A DNA stretch of 64,000 nt from Thermoanaerobacter uzonensis DSM 18761 (GTDB lineage: Bacteria > Bacillota > Thermoanaerobacteria > Thermoanaerobacterales > Thermoanaerobacteraceae): contig NZ_FQUR01000007.1 in NCBI RefSeq assembly GCF_900129115.1, positions 186,001 through 250,000 on the forward strand, given 5' to 3'. This document shows positions 17,167 to 30,030 of this stretch, piece by piece. A model generated the notes under the pieces. It was not told the DNA's origin. It ran no database searches and saw nothing but the letters and a program-made list of their open reading frames with translations. A program made the position numbers and the translations under genes. Every line of letters starts with the position of its first letter. The stretch's first letter is position 1.

Positions 17167-18141
17167 TTGCAAAAGGAGATTTTATTAAAAATACTTGCTG
17201 TAGAACTTTTGATAATAGCCTTTGTGAGATTTCAGGTAATGGGTATGGAAAAGGAAAGAAAAGAAGAAGAAGTTACAGAAGAAGATAAAGATGAATTATC
17301 TTCACCGCAGGAAAATAAAAAAACTTCAATAGATGTGTACGAAGTGATAACAAAGGGAAAAGATTTTGTAGGTAGCGTAAAGCCTTATCTAAACAAGAGA
17401 GACCAATATTATGTAGATATTTTCTCTAAAATAGCCGAAATAATTGAAATACAAAAAAAATTGATGAGCCTTTCAGAAGAAGAAATTGAAGTGGCAGAAA
17501 AAATAGAAGTAGATAAAATAGGAATTTTGAAAGCGATAAAACCCTACATAACGGAAGATAAAAAAATTGTGATAGATAAGTTTTTAAAATTTCATGAAGC
17601 GTTGAAGAATTTGCAAGAAAAAATGGAGAAACATTCAAAAGAAGAAGATAAAGACAATATTTTCGACAAAATAATTGATATTTATGAGGCCCTAAGGCCT
17701 ATAATTCCTGAAGAAAAGTTAGAAGAAACTGATAAGCTAGCAAAGAATATAAAATTGTTGGAAGTATTAAACAAAGCAGAGGGTATTATGAACAGCATGA
17801 AAGAGGAGAAAAAACAATTACAATCTTCTACTAGGAGTATGGAGGAAAAAGAACAAAAATCAGAAGAAAATAAAGAGGAAATAGAAAGAATAGAAGATAA
17901 AGAGGAAATATCGAAAACAGAGGAAGGAGATAAAATTTTAGATACCAATAAAAAAGAAACAGAGGAACAATTAGAAAAAGAAGAAAACAATTCATTACCT
18001 CAAGGATTATCTGACCAGCAGGTAGCAATTATAGACAATCTCAAATCTATGTTGACAAAGGAACAGCAGCAGTATATGTATAATATGATTAATTATCTTA
18101 AACAACAAGGATTAGTTAAATCTGAAGGTAAAGGGGAATAA
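17167..18141 (+). CDS. Anchored acidic coiled-coil protein, function unknown
   Basis: 324 residues, TTG start 17167 behind AGGGGG. An N-terminal hydrophobic anchor (LLKILAVELLIIAFVRF) is followed by a Lys/Glu-rich body. Two related blocks near residues 60-140 share VKPYLNKRDQYYVDIFSKI-like and IKPYITEDKKIVIDKFLKF-like stretches, suggesting an internal repeat. A very acidic linker precedes a conserved-looking C-terminus (LSDQQVAIIDNLKSML, EQQQYMYNMINYLKQQG). I do not recognise the family; a spore or envelope role is only suggested by its neighbours. Confidence 0.7.
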   Translation: MQKEILLKILAVELLIIAFVRFQVMGMEKERKEEEVTEEDKDELSSPQENKKTSIDVYEVITKGKDFVGSVKPYLNKRDQYYVDIFSKIAEIIEIQKKLMSLSEEEIEVAEKIEVDKIGILKAIKPYITEDKKIVIDKFLKFHEALKNLQEKMEKHSKEEDKDNIFDKIIDIYEALRPIIPEEKLEETDKLAKNIKLLEVLNKAEGIMNSMKEEKKQLQSSTRSMEEKEQKSEENKEEIERIEDKEEISKTEEGDKILDTNKKETEEQLEKEENNSLPQGLSDQQVAIIDNLKSMLTKEQQQYMYNMINYLKQQGLVKSEGKGE

Positions 18142-18282
18142 ATATTTTCCCTGTATTTTTTATTTTTAAATACAAATTACAGAAACGTAGTCTAAATCAA
18201 TAAATAATGGCATAAAATCAAAATATTTGGGTAAAATCATAGATAATCAGACTATACAGCCTAATATAGGCTATAATAAAGT

Positions 18283-18311
18283 TTGATATGTTTTACCACT
18301 TAAATTAATAT
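18283..18311 (+). promoter_or_regulatory. groESL promoter
   Basis: TTGATA 18283-18288, 17-bp spacer, TAATAT 18306-18311; the CIRCE operator begins 12 bp downstream, covering the expected transcription start. Confidence 0.7.
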
Positions 18312-18322
18312 AGAGATTGGGA

Positions 18323-18349
18323 TTAGCACTCACATAAGTTGAGTGCTAA
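18323..18349. promoter_or_regulatory. CIRCE element (HrcA operator)
   Basis: Exact consensus TTAGCACTC, 9-bp spacer, GAGTGCTAA. It is the HrcA repressor site that places groESL under heat-shock control. Confidence 0.97.
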
Positions 18350-18375
18350 TAAATGAAGGAGGAGGGATAAAGTAT

Positions 18376-18660
18376 ATGAGATTAAAACCACTCGGAGACA
18401 GAGTTGTGGTCAAAGTAATCCAGGCAGAAGAAGTTACAAAAGGCGGAGTTATTTTACCAGGTACAGCAAAAGAAAAACCACAACAAGGTGAAGTAGTTGC
18501 AGTAGGAACAGGGGAATACATAGACGGTAAAAAAGTAGAATTAGAAGTAAAAGTCGGTGATAGAGTAATCTTCTCTAAGTATGCGGGAACAGAAGTTAAG
18601 TTAGATGGTGAAGAATATCTACTTTTAAGAGAAAGCGATATTCTAGCAATTATAGAATAA
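18376..18660 (+). CDS. groES: GroES co-chaperonin
   Basis: 94 residues, the usual length. [19 protein letters not shown] opens it, the mobile loop [21 protein letters not shown] follows in two parts, then [11 protein letters not shown] and a C-terminal [14 protein letters not shown]. It caps GroEL during folding. ATG 18376 has RBS AAGGAGGAGG; the longer in-frame reading from 18343 runs through the CIRCE operator and is rejected. Confidence 0.97.
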   Translation: MRLKPLGDRVVVKVIQAEEVTKGGVILPGTAKEKPQQGEVVAVGTGEYIDGKKVELEVKVGDRVIFSKYAGTEVKLDGEEYLLLRESDILAIIE

Positions 18661-18668
18661 GGAGGTAG

Positions 18669-20300
<1,632 letters not shown>

Positions 20301-20302
20301 TA

Positions 20303-20338
20303 AAAAGGGCTGAGCGAAAGCTTAGCCCTTTTAAGTTT
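20303..20338 (+). terminator. Intrinsic terminator of groESL
   Basis: AAAAGGGCTGAGC/GCTTAGCCCTTTT stem with GAAA tetraloop (20303-20332), then AAGTTTTA. Confidence 0.88.
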
Positions 20339-20343
20339 TAGCC

Positions 20344-20372
20344 TTGACAGCTTTGAAATTGTCTGATAAAAT
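20344..20372 (+). promoter_or_regulatory. Promoter of tRNA-Arg
   Basis: Consensus TTGACA 20344-20349, 17-bp spacer, TAAAAT 20367-20372, ending 21 bp before the tRNA. Confidence 0.85.
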
Positions 20373-20393
20373 ACTTTTGTAGCAAGTTTTTGA

Positions 20394-20470
20394 GCGCCCG
20401 TAGCTCAGCAGGATAGAGCAGCAGTTTCCTAAACTGCGTGCCGGAGGTTCGAGTCCTCTCGGGCGCACCA
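20394..20470 (+). tRNA. tRNA-Arg (anticodon CCT)
   Basis: 77 nt with encoded CCA. Acceptor GCGCCCG pairs with CGGGCGC; D arm GCTCAG; anticodon stem GCAGT/ACTGC with loop TTCCTAA, anticodon CCT at 20428-20430; T arm with GGTTCGAGTCC. It reads AGG, a common Arg codon here. Confidence 0.97.
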
Positions 20471-20523
20471 TTTTCACGATAAAACTTCCTAAAATGAAAA
20501 TTAAATGATAACATGAAAAATTT

Positions 20524-20560
20524 GACCTCCCTTTTGGGAGGTCATTCAATTATTTTCTTT
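20524..20560 (+). terminator. Terminator after tRNA-Arg
   Basis: GACCTCCC/GGGAGGTC 8-bp stem (20524-20531 with 20536-20543), TTTT loop, then an AT-rich tail with ATTATTTTCTTTT. Confidence 0.8.
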
Positions 20561-20663
20561 TGGAATATTTTATATGGTTCAGGGACAACCCCAAAACTAG
20601 CTGGAGGGATAAAGGATAACTCGTTGTAGTTCATTACAATTGAGAAGTTGAATTGTATTTTTT
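20561..20663 (+). other. Unassigned segment ending in a terminator-like hairpin
   Basis: No ORF or known RNA is recognised. It contains GGGACAACCCC and ends in TACAATT/AATTGTA (20635-20641 with 20651-20657) followed by T6. A very short transcript or the remains of a leader are possible. Confidence 0.35.
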
Positions 20664-20669
20664 GTACTG

Positions 20670-20698
20670 TTGACATAGACATGTAAATTTGTTATATT
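20670..20698 (+). promoter_or_regulatory. guaB promoter
   Basis: TTGACA 20670-20675, 17-bp spacer, TATATT 20693-20698, upstream of the guanine riboswitch. Confidence 0.85.
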
Positions 20699-20744
20699 GA
20701 ATAATAAATTATTCATTTAACAAGTTAATAGTTTTAATAGAGGA

Positions 20745-20813
20745 ACTCATATAATCCCGTGAATATGGCACGGGAGTTTCTACAAAGCAGCCGTAAACTG
20801 CTTTACTATGGGT
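20745..20813 (+). promoter_or_regulatory. Guanine-class purine riboswitch aptamer of guaBA
   Basis: P1 ACTCAT/ATGGGT, P2 TCCCGTG/CACGGGA and P3 AAAGCAG/CTGCTTT enclose the conserved core (ATATAAT, ATATGG, GTTTCTAC, CCGTAAA, ACTATG). The discriminator in ACTATG is C (20806), which in this family pairs with guanine; adenine aptamers have T. Confidence 0.95.
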
Positions 20814-20835
20814 GGAATTTGGTGTTGCCTTTTTG

Positions 20836-20869
20836 GCCTGAGGAAATTCTACCCTCGGGCTTTTATTTT
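20836..20869 (+). terminator. Expression-platform terminator of the guaBA riboswitch
   Basis: GCCTGAGG/CCCTCGGGC stem (20836-20843 with 20853-20860, one G-T pair) and a TTTTATTTT tail. Guanine binding is expected to favour termination. Confidence 0.82.
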
Positions 20870-20948
20870 ATAAAGGCCCACAAGTTAATTGTGTAAATTG
20901 TATGATGTTCAAAAAAATTTTGCGAATAATATGTTATAATAAAACTAA

Positions 20949-22418
<1,470 letters not shown>

Positions 22419-22431
22419 GAGGAGGATTTTA

Positions 22432-23970
22432 ATGGGGATTAAACGGGAAGTAGTGTTAGTTTTAGATTTTGGAGGCCAATACACACAATTAATTGCGAGA
22501 AGAATAAGAGAAGCAAATGTTTTTTGCGAGATTGTTCCTTACAATATTTCTCCAGAGGAGGTACGAAAAAAAGAGCCAAAAGGGATTGTGCTTTCTGGAG
22601 GACCTGCCAGTGTATATGCAAAAAATGCTCCTAAATGCGATAAGGAAATTTTTGAGTTAGGTTATCCTGTGCTAGGTATATGTTATGGTGCGCAACTTAT
22701 GACAGAGCTTTTAGGTGGGAAAGTTGTGCCAGCACCTGTGAAAGAATATGGCAAGACAGAAATTGTCTTAAATAATACTATTCCTTTGTTTAAAGGGATA
22801 GAAAGAGATACTGTTGTTTGGATGAGTCATACTGACCACATAGAACTTCCTCCTCCAGATTTTAAGGTAGTAGCTTCTACTGACAACTGCCCTATCGCAG
22901 CAATTGCGAATGTAGAAAAGAAATTGTATGCAGTTCAATTCCATCCTGAAGTTTCACATACTCATAGAGGAACAGAGATTATAAGAAATTTCCTTTTTGA
23001 AGTATGTGATTGCGCGGCAGATTGGACAATGGAATCTTTAATTGAGCAGACAGTAAAGGAAATAAAAGCGAAAGTAGGCACACACAAAGCTGTATGTGCG
23101 CTGTCTGGTGGTGTAGATTCTTCAGTGGCTGCTGTTTTAGTAGATAGAGCTATTCACGACCAATTGGTGTGCATTTTTGTTGATACAGGGCTTTTAAGGA
23201 AAAACGAAGGAGATATAGTTATTGAAACTTTTAGAAAAAATTATGATATGAATATAATCCGGGTAGATGCAAAGGATAGATTTTTGTCACGGCTTAAAGG
23301 AGTTACGGATCCAGAAGAAAAGAGAAAAATTATTGGTAATGTTTTTATAGAAGTTTTTAAAGAAGAAGCCTTAAAAATAGGAGATGTGAAGTTTTTAGTG
23401 CAAGGTACTTTGTATCCTGATGTAATAGAGAGTGGAAATGGTATATCTTCTACTATTAAAAGCCACCACAATGTGGGAGGTTTGCCTGAAGATATAGGTT
23501 TTGAACTTATTGAACCTTTGAAAATGCTTTTTAAAGATGAAGTAAGGCAAGTAGGAAAAGAATTGGGAATCCCCGAGGAAATATTGTATAGACAACCTTT
23601 CCCTGGACCAGGATTAGCAGTTCGAATCCTTGGTGAGGTTACAGAAGAGAAGTTGGAAATTTTGAGACAAGCTGACAGTATAGTTTTAAGAGAAATGAAA
23701 AAGTTTGGCTGGTACAATAAAGTATGGCAATCTTTTGCAATTTTGCCTGGTATAAAAAGTGTTGGAGTTATGGGAGATGAGAGAACTTACGCCTATGCCA
23801 TAATTTTGAGGGTAGTAGATAGCTACGACGGAATGACAGCAGATTGGACAAAGCTTCCTTATGAAATTTTAGAAAGTATATCTACTAGTATTACTAATGA
23901 AGTTCCAGGAATAAATCGAGTACTTTACGACATTACTTCTAAACCGCCTGCTACTATAGAGTGGGAGTAA
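22432..23970 (+). CDS. guaA: GMP synthase (glutamine-hydrolysing)
   Basis: 512 residues. The N-terminal class I amidotransferase has the nucleophile in GICYGAQLM and the HPEV motif; the ATP pyrophosphatase domain has [10 protein letters not shown]; the C-terminal dimerisation domain ends in [18 protein letters not shown]. It aminates XMP to GMP. Good RBS AGAGGAGG before ATG 22432. Co-transcribed with guaB. Confidence 0.98.
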   Translation: MGIKREVVLVLDFGGQYTQLIARRIREANVFCEIVPYNISPEEVRKKEPKGIVLSGGPASVYAKNAPKCDKEIFELGYPVLGICYGAQLMTELLGGKVVPAPVKEYGKTEIVLNNTIPLFKGIERDTVVWMSHTDHIELPPPDFKVVASTDNCPIAAIANVEKKLYAVQFHPEVSHTHRGTEIIRNFLFEVCDCAADWTMESLIEQTVKEIKAKVGTHKAVCALSGGVDSSVAAVLVDRAIHDQLVCIFVDTGLLRKNEGDIVIETFRKNYDMNIIRVDAKDRFLSRLKGVTDPEEKRKIIGNVFIEVFKEEALKIGDVKFLVQGTLYPDVIESGNGISSTIKSHHNVGGLPEDIGFELIEPLKMLFKDEVRQVGKELGIPEEILYRQPFPGPGLAVRILGEVTEEKLEILRQADSIVLREMKKFGWYNKVWQSFAILPGIKSVGVMGDERTYAYAIILRVVDSYDGMTADWTKLPYEILESISTSITNEVPGINRVLYDITSKPPATIEWE

Positions 23971-24017
23971 AATCCGAACATTAATTTGACTTTTTATAAA
24001 AAAATTCGTAAACAAGG

Positions 24018-24046
24018 TTGACTAATATTAAAAAAGTTGTTAAGAT
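24018..24046 (+). promoter_or_regulatory. Promoter of the purine permease/pur operon
   Basis: TTGACT 24018-24023, 17-bp spacer, TAAGAT 24041-24046; transcription would begin about 20 nt before the guanine aptamer. Confidence 0.7.
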
Positions 24047-24071
24047 ATAAGTGTAACAATTGAATAAAAAG

Positions 24072-24142
24072 CACTCATATAATCCCGAGAATATGGCTCG
24101 GGAGTTTCTACCGAACAACCGTAAATTGTTCGACTATGAGTG
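24072..24142 (+). promoter_or_regulatory. Guanine-class purine riboswitch aptamer (first of a tandem)
   Basis: P1 CACTCAT/ATGAGTG, P2 CCCGAG/CTCGGG, P3 GAACAA/TTGTTC with all conserved junction bases; the discriminator in GACTATG is C (24134). It ends about 5 nt before a ykkC-class aptamer. Confidence 0.95.
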
Positions 24143-24146
24143 AAAG

Positions 24147-24250
24147 TGTACCTAGGGTTCCAGCCTAGTTTATAGGTGTTTGGACCGAGCGGTACAGGTA
24201 TATGGGTTTTCATATACTACACCTAAGGGATAAAAGCCCGGGAGGATAGG
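24147..24250 (+). promoter_or_regulatory. ykkC-class riboswitch aptamer, probably the PRPP-binding subtype
   Basis: The ykkC hallmarks are present in order: CTAGGGTTCC (24152-24161), TGGACCGAGC (24181-24190), CTACACC, then AAGGGATAAAAGCCCGGGAG (24225-24244). ykkC RNAs sense guanidine, ppGpp or PRPP depending on subtype; the position between a guanine aptamer and a purine biosynthesis operon points to PRPP. Tandem guanine-PRPP riboswitches controlling purine genes are established in Firmicutes. Confidence 0.85.
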
Positions 24251-24283
24251 TTTCACTCTATTCCTGCCGGGCATATTTTTTTC
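24236..24283 (+). terminator. Riboswitch-controlled terminator of the pur operon
   Basis: GCCCGG-G-AGGATAG (24236-24249) pairs with CTATTCCT-GCCGGGC (24258-24272), followed by a T tract to 24282. Its left arm reuses the conserved GCCCGGGAG of the ykkC aptamer, so ligand-bound aptamer and terminator exclude each other. Confidence 0.88.
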
Positions 24284-24317
24284 TTAAAATTGTAAAATTG
24301 AAAAAGGAGGAGAATTA

Positions 24318-25652
24318 ATGAAAAACAAGTCAAATATGAAAAACGGACTAATTGAAAGATTATTTAAATTAAGAGAGAGAAACACAGATTTTAAGACAGA
24401 AGTTTTGGCAGGTACTACTACATTTATCACTTTAGCTTATATAATATTTGTAAACCCACAGATTTTAAGCGAAGCCGGAATTCCAAAAGAGGCTGCAATT
24501 GCTGCTACTATATGGTCTTCGGCAATTGCTACGACTCTTATGGCTCTTCTAGCAAATTATCCTATTGCTGTTGCGCCGGGGATGGGGTTAAATGCTTTTT
24601 TTACCTATACAGTAGTTAAGCAGTTTGGACTGCATTGGACTGTAGCGCTAGGAGCCGTGTTTTTTTCAGGAGTAGTCTTTTTAGTTCTTACTGTCACTAA
24701 GATAAGAAGCTGGATAATAGAAGCTGTTCCTCCTTCACTAAGGTCGGCTATTCCTGTAGGAATAGGACTTTTCATAGCATTTATAGGACTTATAAATGCA
24801 GGGATAGTTGTGAAATCTGATGCTACTTTGGTAGCTTTTGGGCATATTTTAAAGCCCGAGACTTTCCTTTCCATTTTTGGACTTATACTGGCAGCTGTTC
24901 TGATATCTAGAGGAGTCAGAGGAGCTCTCATAATATCAATTCTAGCTACTACTGTGGTAGCAATGATATTTGGTGTTTCACCTCTTCCTAAAGGGATAAG
25001 CGATGTGATAAGCTTTCACATACCGAGTCTTGCTCCCACATTTGGTAAACTTGATATTATAGGAGCTTTTCATTATGGACTTTTAAACATAATTTTTACT
25101 TTCACAATAGTTGAACTTTTTGACAATATGGGAACTTTGATGGGGCTTCTTAAGAAAGCAGGGTTGATAGGAGAGAAAGGTGAATCTCCAGCTTTAGGAA
25201 GGGCTTTTATTTCTGACTCTGTTGGGACGATGATTTCGCCAGTTTTAGGGACATGTACTGTGACTTCTTACATTGAAAGTGCTGCGGGCATTGCAGAAGG
25301 AGGAAAAACTGGATTGACAGGCATTACAGTAGCAGTGTTTTTCTTGTTGGCACTTTTCATAGCTCCTTTGGTAGGGCTAGTCCCAGCATTTGCTACAGCG
25401 CCAGCCTTAATAATAGTTGGAGCTTTGATGATGACTGAGATAGTACACATAAACTTTGAAGATTTTACAGAAGTTTTTCCTGCTTTTATTACTATAATAG
25501 GAATGCCTTTGACTTACAGTATTGCCACAGGATTGGGTCTGGGATTTATTTCTTATACATTGGTTAAATTATTATCGGGCCGAGCTAAAGAGATACATTG
25601 GATGATGTATGTAATTGCTATTGCTTTTACAATAAATTTTGTTTTGAGATAA
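24318..25652 (+). CDS. NCS2-family purine (hypoxanthine/guanine/adenine) permease
   Basis: 444 residues, about 12 to 14 membrane segments. AzgA/PbuG-type signatures include TEVLAGTTTFITLAYIIFVNP, NYPIAVAPGMGLNAFFTY, FTIVELFDNMGTLMGL and GTCTVTSYIESAAGIAEGGKTGLT. It imports purine bases, and riboswitch control with pur genes agrees. RBS AAAGGAGGAG and ATG 24318. Exact base specificity is not readable. Confidence 0.92.
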   Translation: MKNKSNMKNGLIERLFKLRERNTDFKTEVLAGTTTFITLAYIIFVNPQILSEAGIPKEAAIAATIWSSAIATTLMALLANYPIAVAPGMGLNAFFTYTVVKQFGLHWTVALGAVFFSGVVFLVLTVTKIRSWIIEAVPPSLRSAIPVGIGLFIAFIGLINAGIVVKSDATLVAFGHILKPETFLSIFGLILAAVLISRGVRGALIISILATTVVAMIFGVSPLPKGISDVISFHIPSLAPTFGKLDIIGAFHYGLLNIIFTFTIVELFDNMGTLMGLLKKAGLIGEKGESPALGRAFISDSVGTMISPVLGTCTVTSYIESAAGIAEGGKTGLTGITVAVFFLLALFIAPLVGLVPAFATAPALIIVGALMMTEIVHINFEDFTEVFPAFITIIGMPLTYSIATGLGLGFISYTLVKLLSGRAKEIHWMMYVIAIAFTINFVLR

Positions 25653-25676
25653 GAGGGGTTTTCCCCTCTTATTTAT
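25651..25676 (+). terminator. Hairpin between permease and purE
   Basis: AAGAGGGG/CCCCTCTT stem (25651-25658 with 25663-25670), TTTT loop, followed by ATTTATAAAAATTT, so partial termination is likely, leaving the pur genes expressed by readthrough. Confidence 0.65.
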
Positions 25677-25704
25677 AAAAATTTAAAACAGATGGGAGGT
25701 TTTT

Positions 25705-26172
25705 ATGAAAATGCCTAAAGTTGCAATAGTAGTTGGAAGTAAATCTGATTTGCCTGTGGTTGAAAGATGCACAAAAATTCTTGAAGAATTTGGAATTTCC
25801 TATGATGTTAAAGTGTTGTCTGCCCATAGAACTCCCTTTGAGACACAAGAATTTGCTGTAAATGCAGATAACTATTATGATATAATCATCGCAGGTGCAG
25901 GAAAAGCTGCTCATCTGCCTGGTGTTATTGCTTCTTATACACTCTTGCCTGTTATTGGTCTTCCCATAAAGTCTTCTACTTTAGACGGTCTTGACTCTCT
26001 TTTATCAATTGTCCAAATGCCTAAAGGTATTCCTGTTGCAACAGTGGCTATAGATGGAGCAGAGAATGCAGCTCTTTTAGCATGCCATATCCTCTCTTTG
26101 AAATATACTTATTTAAAGGAAGCCTTGGCTGATTATAGAGAAAAAATGGCTGAAGAAGTGTTAAACAATTAA
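25705..26172 (+). CDS. purE: N5-carboxyaminoimidazole ribonucleotide mutase (PurE)
   Basis: 155 residues with the family core [25 protein letters not shown] and [14 protein letters not shown]. It converts N5-CAIR to CAIR (class I) or AIR plus CO2 to CAIR (class II). No purK is in this window, so the class is unresolved. RBS GGGAGG before ATG 25705. Confidence 0.96.
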   Translation: MKMPKVAIVVGSKSDLPVVERCTKILEEFGISYDVKVLSAHRTPFETQEFAVNADNYYDIIIAGAGKAAHLPGVIASYTLLPVIGLPIKSSTLDGLDSLLSIVQMPKGIPVATVAIDGAENAALLACHILSLKYTYLKEALADYREKMAEEVLNN

Positions 26173-26191
26173 GAGATTGGAGGAGATAAAT

Positions 26192-26899
26192 ATGGAAAAA
26201 AGAGAATTGCTTTATGAAGGAAAAGCTAAAAAAGTTTATAAGACAGATGAAGAGAATTTTTATATCATCGAATACAAAGATGATGCAACTGCTTTTAATG
26301 GTTTAAAGAAAGGAACAATTGCCGAAAAAGGTATAGTAAATAACAAAGTTTCTGCAATTTTATTTGCATTATTAGAAAAAAATAATGTACCCACCCATTA
26401 TGTGAAAAAACTTAGTGACAGGGAAATGTTAGTTAAAAAGGTTGAGATTTTCCCTTTAGAAGTTATCGTGAGAAATTACGCAGCAGGAAGTATTTGCAAA
26501 AGACTGGGTCTTGAAGAAGGACTAAAGTTTAAAACGCCTGTATTAGAATTCTCATATAAAAATGACGAATTGAAAGACCCAATGATTAACGAATATCACA
26601 TACAAGCTCTCGAATTAGCCACCAAAGAAGAGATTGAAATTATGACAGAAATGACGTTTAAAGTAAACAAAATTTTGTCAGAATATTTTTTATCTAAAGA
26701 CATTATCTTAGTGGATTTTAAATTAGAATTTGGGAAAAGCAGTGAAGGAATATTATTAGCAGATGAAATCTCACCAGATACTTGCAGATTTTGGGACAAA
26801 AACACTATGGAAAAACTTGATAAAGATAGATTTAGAAAGGATTTGGGCAAAGTAGAAGAAGCATATTTAGAAATTTTAAAAAGACTTGGAGGTATGTAA
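26192..26899 (+). CDS. purC: SAICAR synthetase (PurC)
   Basis: 235 residues: [16 protein letters not shown]-binding strand pair, [19 protein letters not shown] and VDFKLEFG with [12 protein letters not shown]. It joins CAIR and aspartate with ATP. ATG 26192 follows GGAGGAG at 26179; the in-frame ATG 26177 is rejected because it lies ahead of that RBS. Confidence 0.97.
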   Translation: MEKRELLYEGKAKKVYKTDEENFYIIEYKDDATAFNGLKKGTIAEKGIVNNKVSAILFALLEKNNVPTHYVKKLSDREMLVKKVEIFPLEVIVRNYAAGSICKRLGLEEGLKFKTPVLEFSYKNDELKDPMINEYHIQALELATKEEIEIMTEMTFKVNKILSEYFLSKDIILVDFKLEFGKSSEGILLADEISPDTCRFWDKNTMEKLDKDRFRKDLGKVEEAYLEILKRLGGM

Positions 26900-26900
26900 A

Positions 26901-27149
26901 GTGCTAATTGCAAAAATCTATATAACTTTAAAAAAAGGAATACTTGACCCTCAAGGAAAAGCAGTAAAGGGAGCTTTGCATTCATTAGGATACGAAGAAG
27001 TAAAAGAGGTGCGGGTTGGGAAATATATAGAATTAACTTTTGAGGATGGCGATTTATCCCTCCTAAAGGACAAAGTAGATGAGATGTGCAAAAGGATACT
27101 GACAAATCCAATTATTGAAGATTACACCTTTGAAATTGTGGAGGGATAA
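26901..27149 (+). CDS. purS: PurS subunit of FGAM synthase
   Basis: 82 residues: [28 protein letters not shown] in two parts and [16 protein letters not shown] at the C-terminus, as in PurS. It bridges PurQ and PurL in the three-part FGAM synthase. GTG 26901 is 7 nt after GGAGGT. Confidence 0.95.
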   Translation: MLIAKIYITLKKGILDPQGKAVKGALHSLGYEEVKEVRVGKYIELTFEDGDLSLLKDKVDEMCKRILTNPIIEDYTFEIVEG

Positions 27150-27151
27150 AG

Positions 27152-27826
27152 ATGAAATTTGCTGTTATAGTTTTTCCAGGGTCCAATTGCGATGTGGACT
27201 GCTATTATGCTGTTAAAGATGGGCTTGGGGAAGAAGTAGAATATGTGTGGCATCAAGAAAAAAATTTGAGTAAGTACGATGTCATAATGTTGCCCGGAGG
27301 ATTTTCTTATGGTGATTATTTGAGGGCAGGAGCTATTGCTAGGTTTTCGCCTGTCATGGAGGCTGTCAGGGAAGAAACAGAAAAAGGAAAACTTATTATA
27401 GGCATATGCAACGGATTTCAGATACTTACAGAAGCAGGGCTTTTGCCGGGAGTTTTGAGAAAAAATGAAGGGCTGAAATTTATCTGCAAGACTGTCAGTA
27501 TAATAGTTGAAAATGACAAAACTCCTTTTACTACAAGGCTTAAAAAAGGGCAGGAGATTTTACTTCCAGTTGCTCATGGAGAAGGCAATTATTATGTAGA
27601 TGACGAAACTTTAAAAGAACTAAAAGAAAACAATCAAATTGTTTTTAGGTATAAAGAAAATATCAACGGCTCTGTTGAGAGAATAGCCGGAGTTATAAAT
27701 AAAAAGGGAAATGTTTTAGGAATGATGCCCCATCCAGAGAGAGCTTATACCCCCTTGCTGGGTAATACTGATGGGCTTTATATCTTAGGGTCAATAGTGG
27801 ATAATTTTGTAAAAGGCGGGGTTTAA
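27152..27826 (+). CDS. purQ: FGAM synthase glutaminase subunit PurQ
   Basis: 224 residues, class I amidotransferase: [13 protein letters not shown], the nucleophile Cys in [14 protein letters not shown], and MMPHPER carrying the His. It supplies ammonia to PurL. The TAA overlaps the purL ATG by one base. Confidence 0.96.
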   Translation: MKFAVIVFPGSNCDVDCYYAVKDGLGEEVEYVWHQEKNLSKYDVIMLPGGFSYGDYLRAGAIARFSPVMEAVREETEKGKLIIGICNGFQILTEAGLLPGVLRKNEGLKFICKTVSIIVENDKTPFTTRLKKGQEILLPVAHGEGNYYVDDETLKELKENNQIVFRYKENINGSVERIAGVINKKGNVLGMMPHPERAYTPLLGNTDGLYILGSIVDNFVKGGV

Positions 27827-30030
27827 TGATGGATAAAATATGGAGAGAATTAGGACTTACTGATGAGGAGTATGAGAAGATTATTACGATATTAGGAAGA
27901 GAGCCTAATATAACTGAATTAGGTATGTATAGTGTTATGTGGTCTGAACATTGTGCCTATAAAAACTCTAAACCTCTTTTAAAATATCTACCTACAAAAG
28001 GCGAAAGAGTAATCCAAGGGCCAGGAGAAAATGCAGGAGTATTGGATATTGGGGATAATTTGGCAGTTGTGATGAAGATAGAAAGTCATAATCATCCTTC
28101 TGCGATTGAACCCTATCAAGGAGCAGCCACAGGTGTTGGGGGAATAATAAGAGATATATTTACAATGGGGGCAAGGCCAATTGCTCTTTTGGATTCTTTG
28201 AGATTTGGAATTCCTGAGGATAAAAGGACTAAATATCTCATCGAAAACGTGGTAGCCGGTATAGGGGATTATGGAAATTGCATAGGAATTCCTACGGTGG
28301 GTGGTGATACCTATTTTGAAGAAAGTTACAAAGGGAATCCTTTAGTAAATGCGATGTGCGTAGGAATAGTGGAAAAAGACAAAATAAAAAAAGGGATAGC
28401 AAAAGGTATAGGTAATCCTGTTATGGTAGTAGGTGCTACCACGGGGAGAGACGGTATCGGAGGTGCAAGCTTTGCTTCTCAGGAGTTAAGCGAGGAATCA
28501 GAAGAAAAAAGGCCTTCTGTTCAAGTTGGTGACCCATTTATGGAAAAACTGCTTTTAGAGGCTTGTTTAGAACTTTTTGAAACAGATGCCGTAGTTGCTA
28601 TACAGGATATGGGAGCGGCAGGTCTTACCTCTTCTTCTTGCGAGATGGCTTCCCGCGGTGGAGTTGGAATGGAGATTGACCTTGATAAAGTGCCTTTGAG
28701 AGAAGAGGGAATGACACCTTATGAAATAATGCTTTCTGAATCTCAGGAGAGGATGTTGGTTGTAGTAGAGAAAGGCAAAGAAGAAGAGGTACAAAAGGTG
28801 TTTAAAAAATGGGGGCTGAATGCTGCCACAATAGGAAAAATCACTGATGATGGAATGATAAGAGTGATTAAAGATGGAAAAATAGTTGCAGAAGTTCCAG
28901 CCAAGTCTTTGACAGAAGATGCCCCACAATATATTAGAGAAGAAGAAGTGCCTAAATGGCAAGAAGAGGCCAAGAAATTGGATATAAATGAAATAAAACC
29001 TCCAGAGGATATGAATAAAGCTCTAAAAGATGTAATTTCTTCTTTAAATATTGCAAATAAAGAATGGATATACAGTCAATATGATTACATGGTGAGGACA
29101 GACACAGTAATAACTCCGGGAATGGATGCGGCTGTTGTGAGGATAAAAGGTACAAGAAAAGCTGTTGCATTGACAACGGATTGCAATGGTAGGTATTGTT
29201 ATTTAGATCCCTATATAGGTTCTCAAATTGCTGTAGCGGAGGCAGCTCGAAATCTTTGTATGGTTGGTGCTAAGCCTATAGGGGTTACGGATTGTTTGAA
29301 TTTTGGCAATCCAGAAAAGAAAGAAATATATTGGCAGTTAAAAAATTCTATATTTGGAATAGCTAAAGCCTGCAAAACTTTTCAAATACCTGTGGTAAGC
29401 GGAAATGTCAGTCTTTACAATGAAAATGAGGGAGAGGCCATTTATCCTACTCCTGTGATAGGAATGGCAGGCCTTATAGAGGATGTATCAAAAATTTGTA
29501 CAATGGACTTTAAAAAAGAAAGAGATGTAATTATAATTTTAGGTGAGAATAAAGGAGAGATTGGAGGAAGCGAGTATCTAAAAGTTTGCTTTGGAATAGT
29601 AAAAGGGGAACCACCTCAAATAGACTTGGAAGAAGAAAAAAGATTGCAAGAATTGGTGCTAAAACTTATTGATGAAGGCTTAATTAAGTCGTCTCATGAC
29701 ATATCAGAGGGCGGTTTTGCAGCTGCCTTGGTTGAAAGTGCAATTGCAGGCAAAAAAGGTGCAAAAATTTCGCTACAAACTTCTCTCAGCGAGGATACAG
29801 AATTGTTTTCTGAATCTCAATCGAGAGCATTAATTACTGTAAGTCCTGAAAAAGTAGATGAAGTGTTAAAAATAGCTTATGAATACCAAGTTCCAGCGCA
29901 AAAAGTAGGAGTTGTAGAGGGTAAAGATATTGTAGTTGATGTAAATGGTAAAAGAATAATAGACCTTCCTTTAGAAGTCTTGGAGGAAAGCTGGAGAGGG
30001 AGAATAAAATGGGAAATGGAGAGAAATTAA
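27826..30030 (+). CDS. purL: FGAM synthase large subunit PurL (small-type)
   Basis: 734 residues, the length of the PurL used with PurS and Pur[36 protein letters not shown] and GGDTYFEE mark the first AIRS-like half; [16 protein letters not shown] and [15 protein letters not shown] the second. It makes FGAM from FGAR. ATG 27826 and 27829 are both possible. It overlaps purF by 22 nt. Confidence 0.97.
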   Translation: MMDKIWRELGLTDEEYEKIITILGREPNITELGMYSVMWSEHCAYKNSKPLLKYLPTKGERVIQGPGENAGVLDIGDNLAVVMKIESHNHPSAIEPYQGAATGVGGIIRDIFTMGARPIALLDSLRFGIPEDKRTKYLIENVVAGIGDYGNCIGIPTVGGDTYFEESYKGNPLVNAMCVGIVEKDKIKKGIAKGIGNPVMVVGATTGRDGIGGASFASQELSEESEEKRPSVQVGDPFMEKLLLEACLELFETDAVVAIQDMGAAGLTSSSCEMASRGGVGMEIDLDKVPLREEGMTPYEIMLSESQERMLVVVEKGKEEEVQKVFKKWGLNAATIGKITDDGMIRVIKDGKIVAEVPAKSLTEDAPQYIREEEVPKWQEEAKKLDINEIKPPEDMNKALKDVISSLNIANKEWIYSQYDYMVRTDTVITPGMDAAVVRIKGTRKAVALTTDCNGRYCYLDPYIGSQIAVAEAARNLCMVGAKPIGVTDCLNFGNPEKKEIYWQLKNSIFGIAKACKTFQIPVVSGNVSLYNENEGEAIYPTPVIGMAGLIEDVSKICTMDFKKERDVIIILGENKGEIGGSEYLKVCFGIVKGEPPQIDLEEEKRLQELVLKLIDEGLIKSSHDISEGGFAAALVESAIAGKKGAKISLQTSLSEDTELFSESQSRALITVSPEKVDEVLKIAYEYQVPAQKVGVVEGKDIVVDVNGKRIIDLPLEVLEESWRGRIKWEMERN

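Noticed and set aside
20331-20549. Reverse ORF across the tRNA-Arg region, containing MVRPRGLEPPARSLGNCC-like sequence
   Set aside because: This is the common artefact of translating a tRNA gene and its terminator in reverse.
26596-27111. 171-codon reverse ORF across purC and purS
   Set aside because: Spans two real genes on the other strand; no coding signal.
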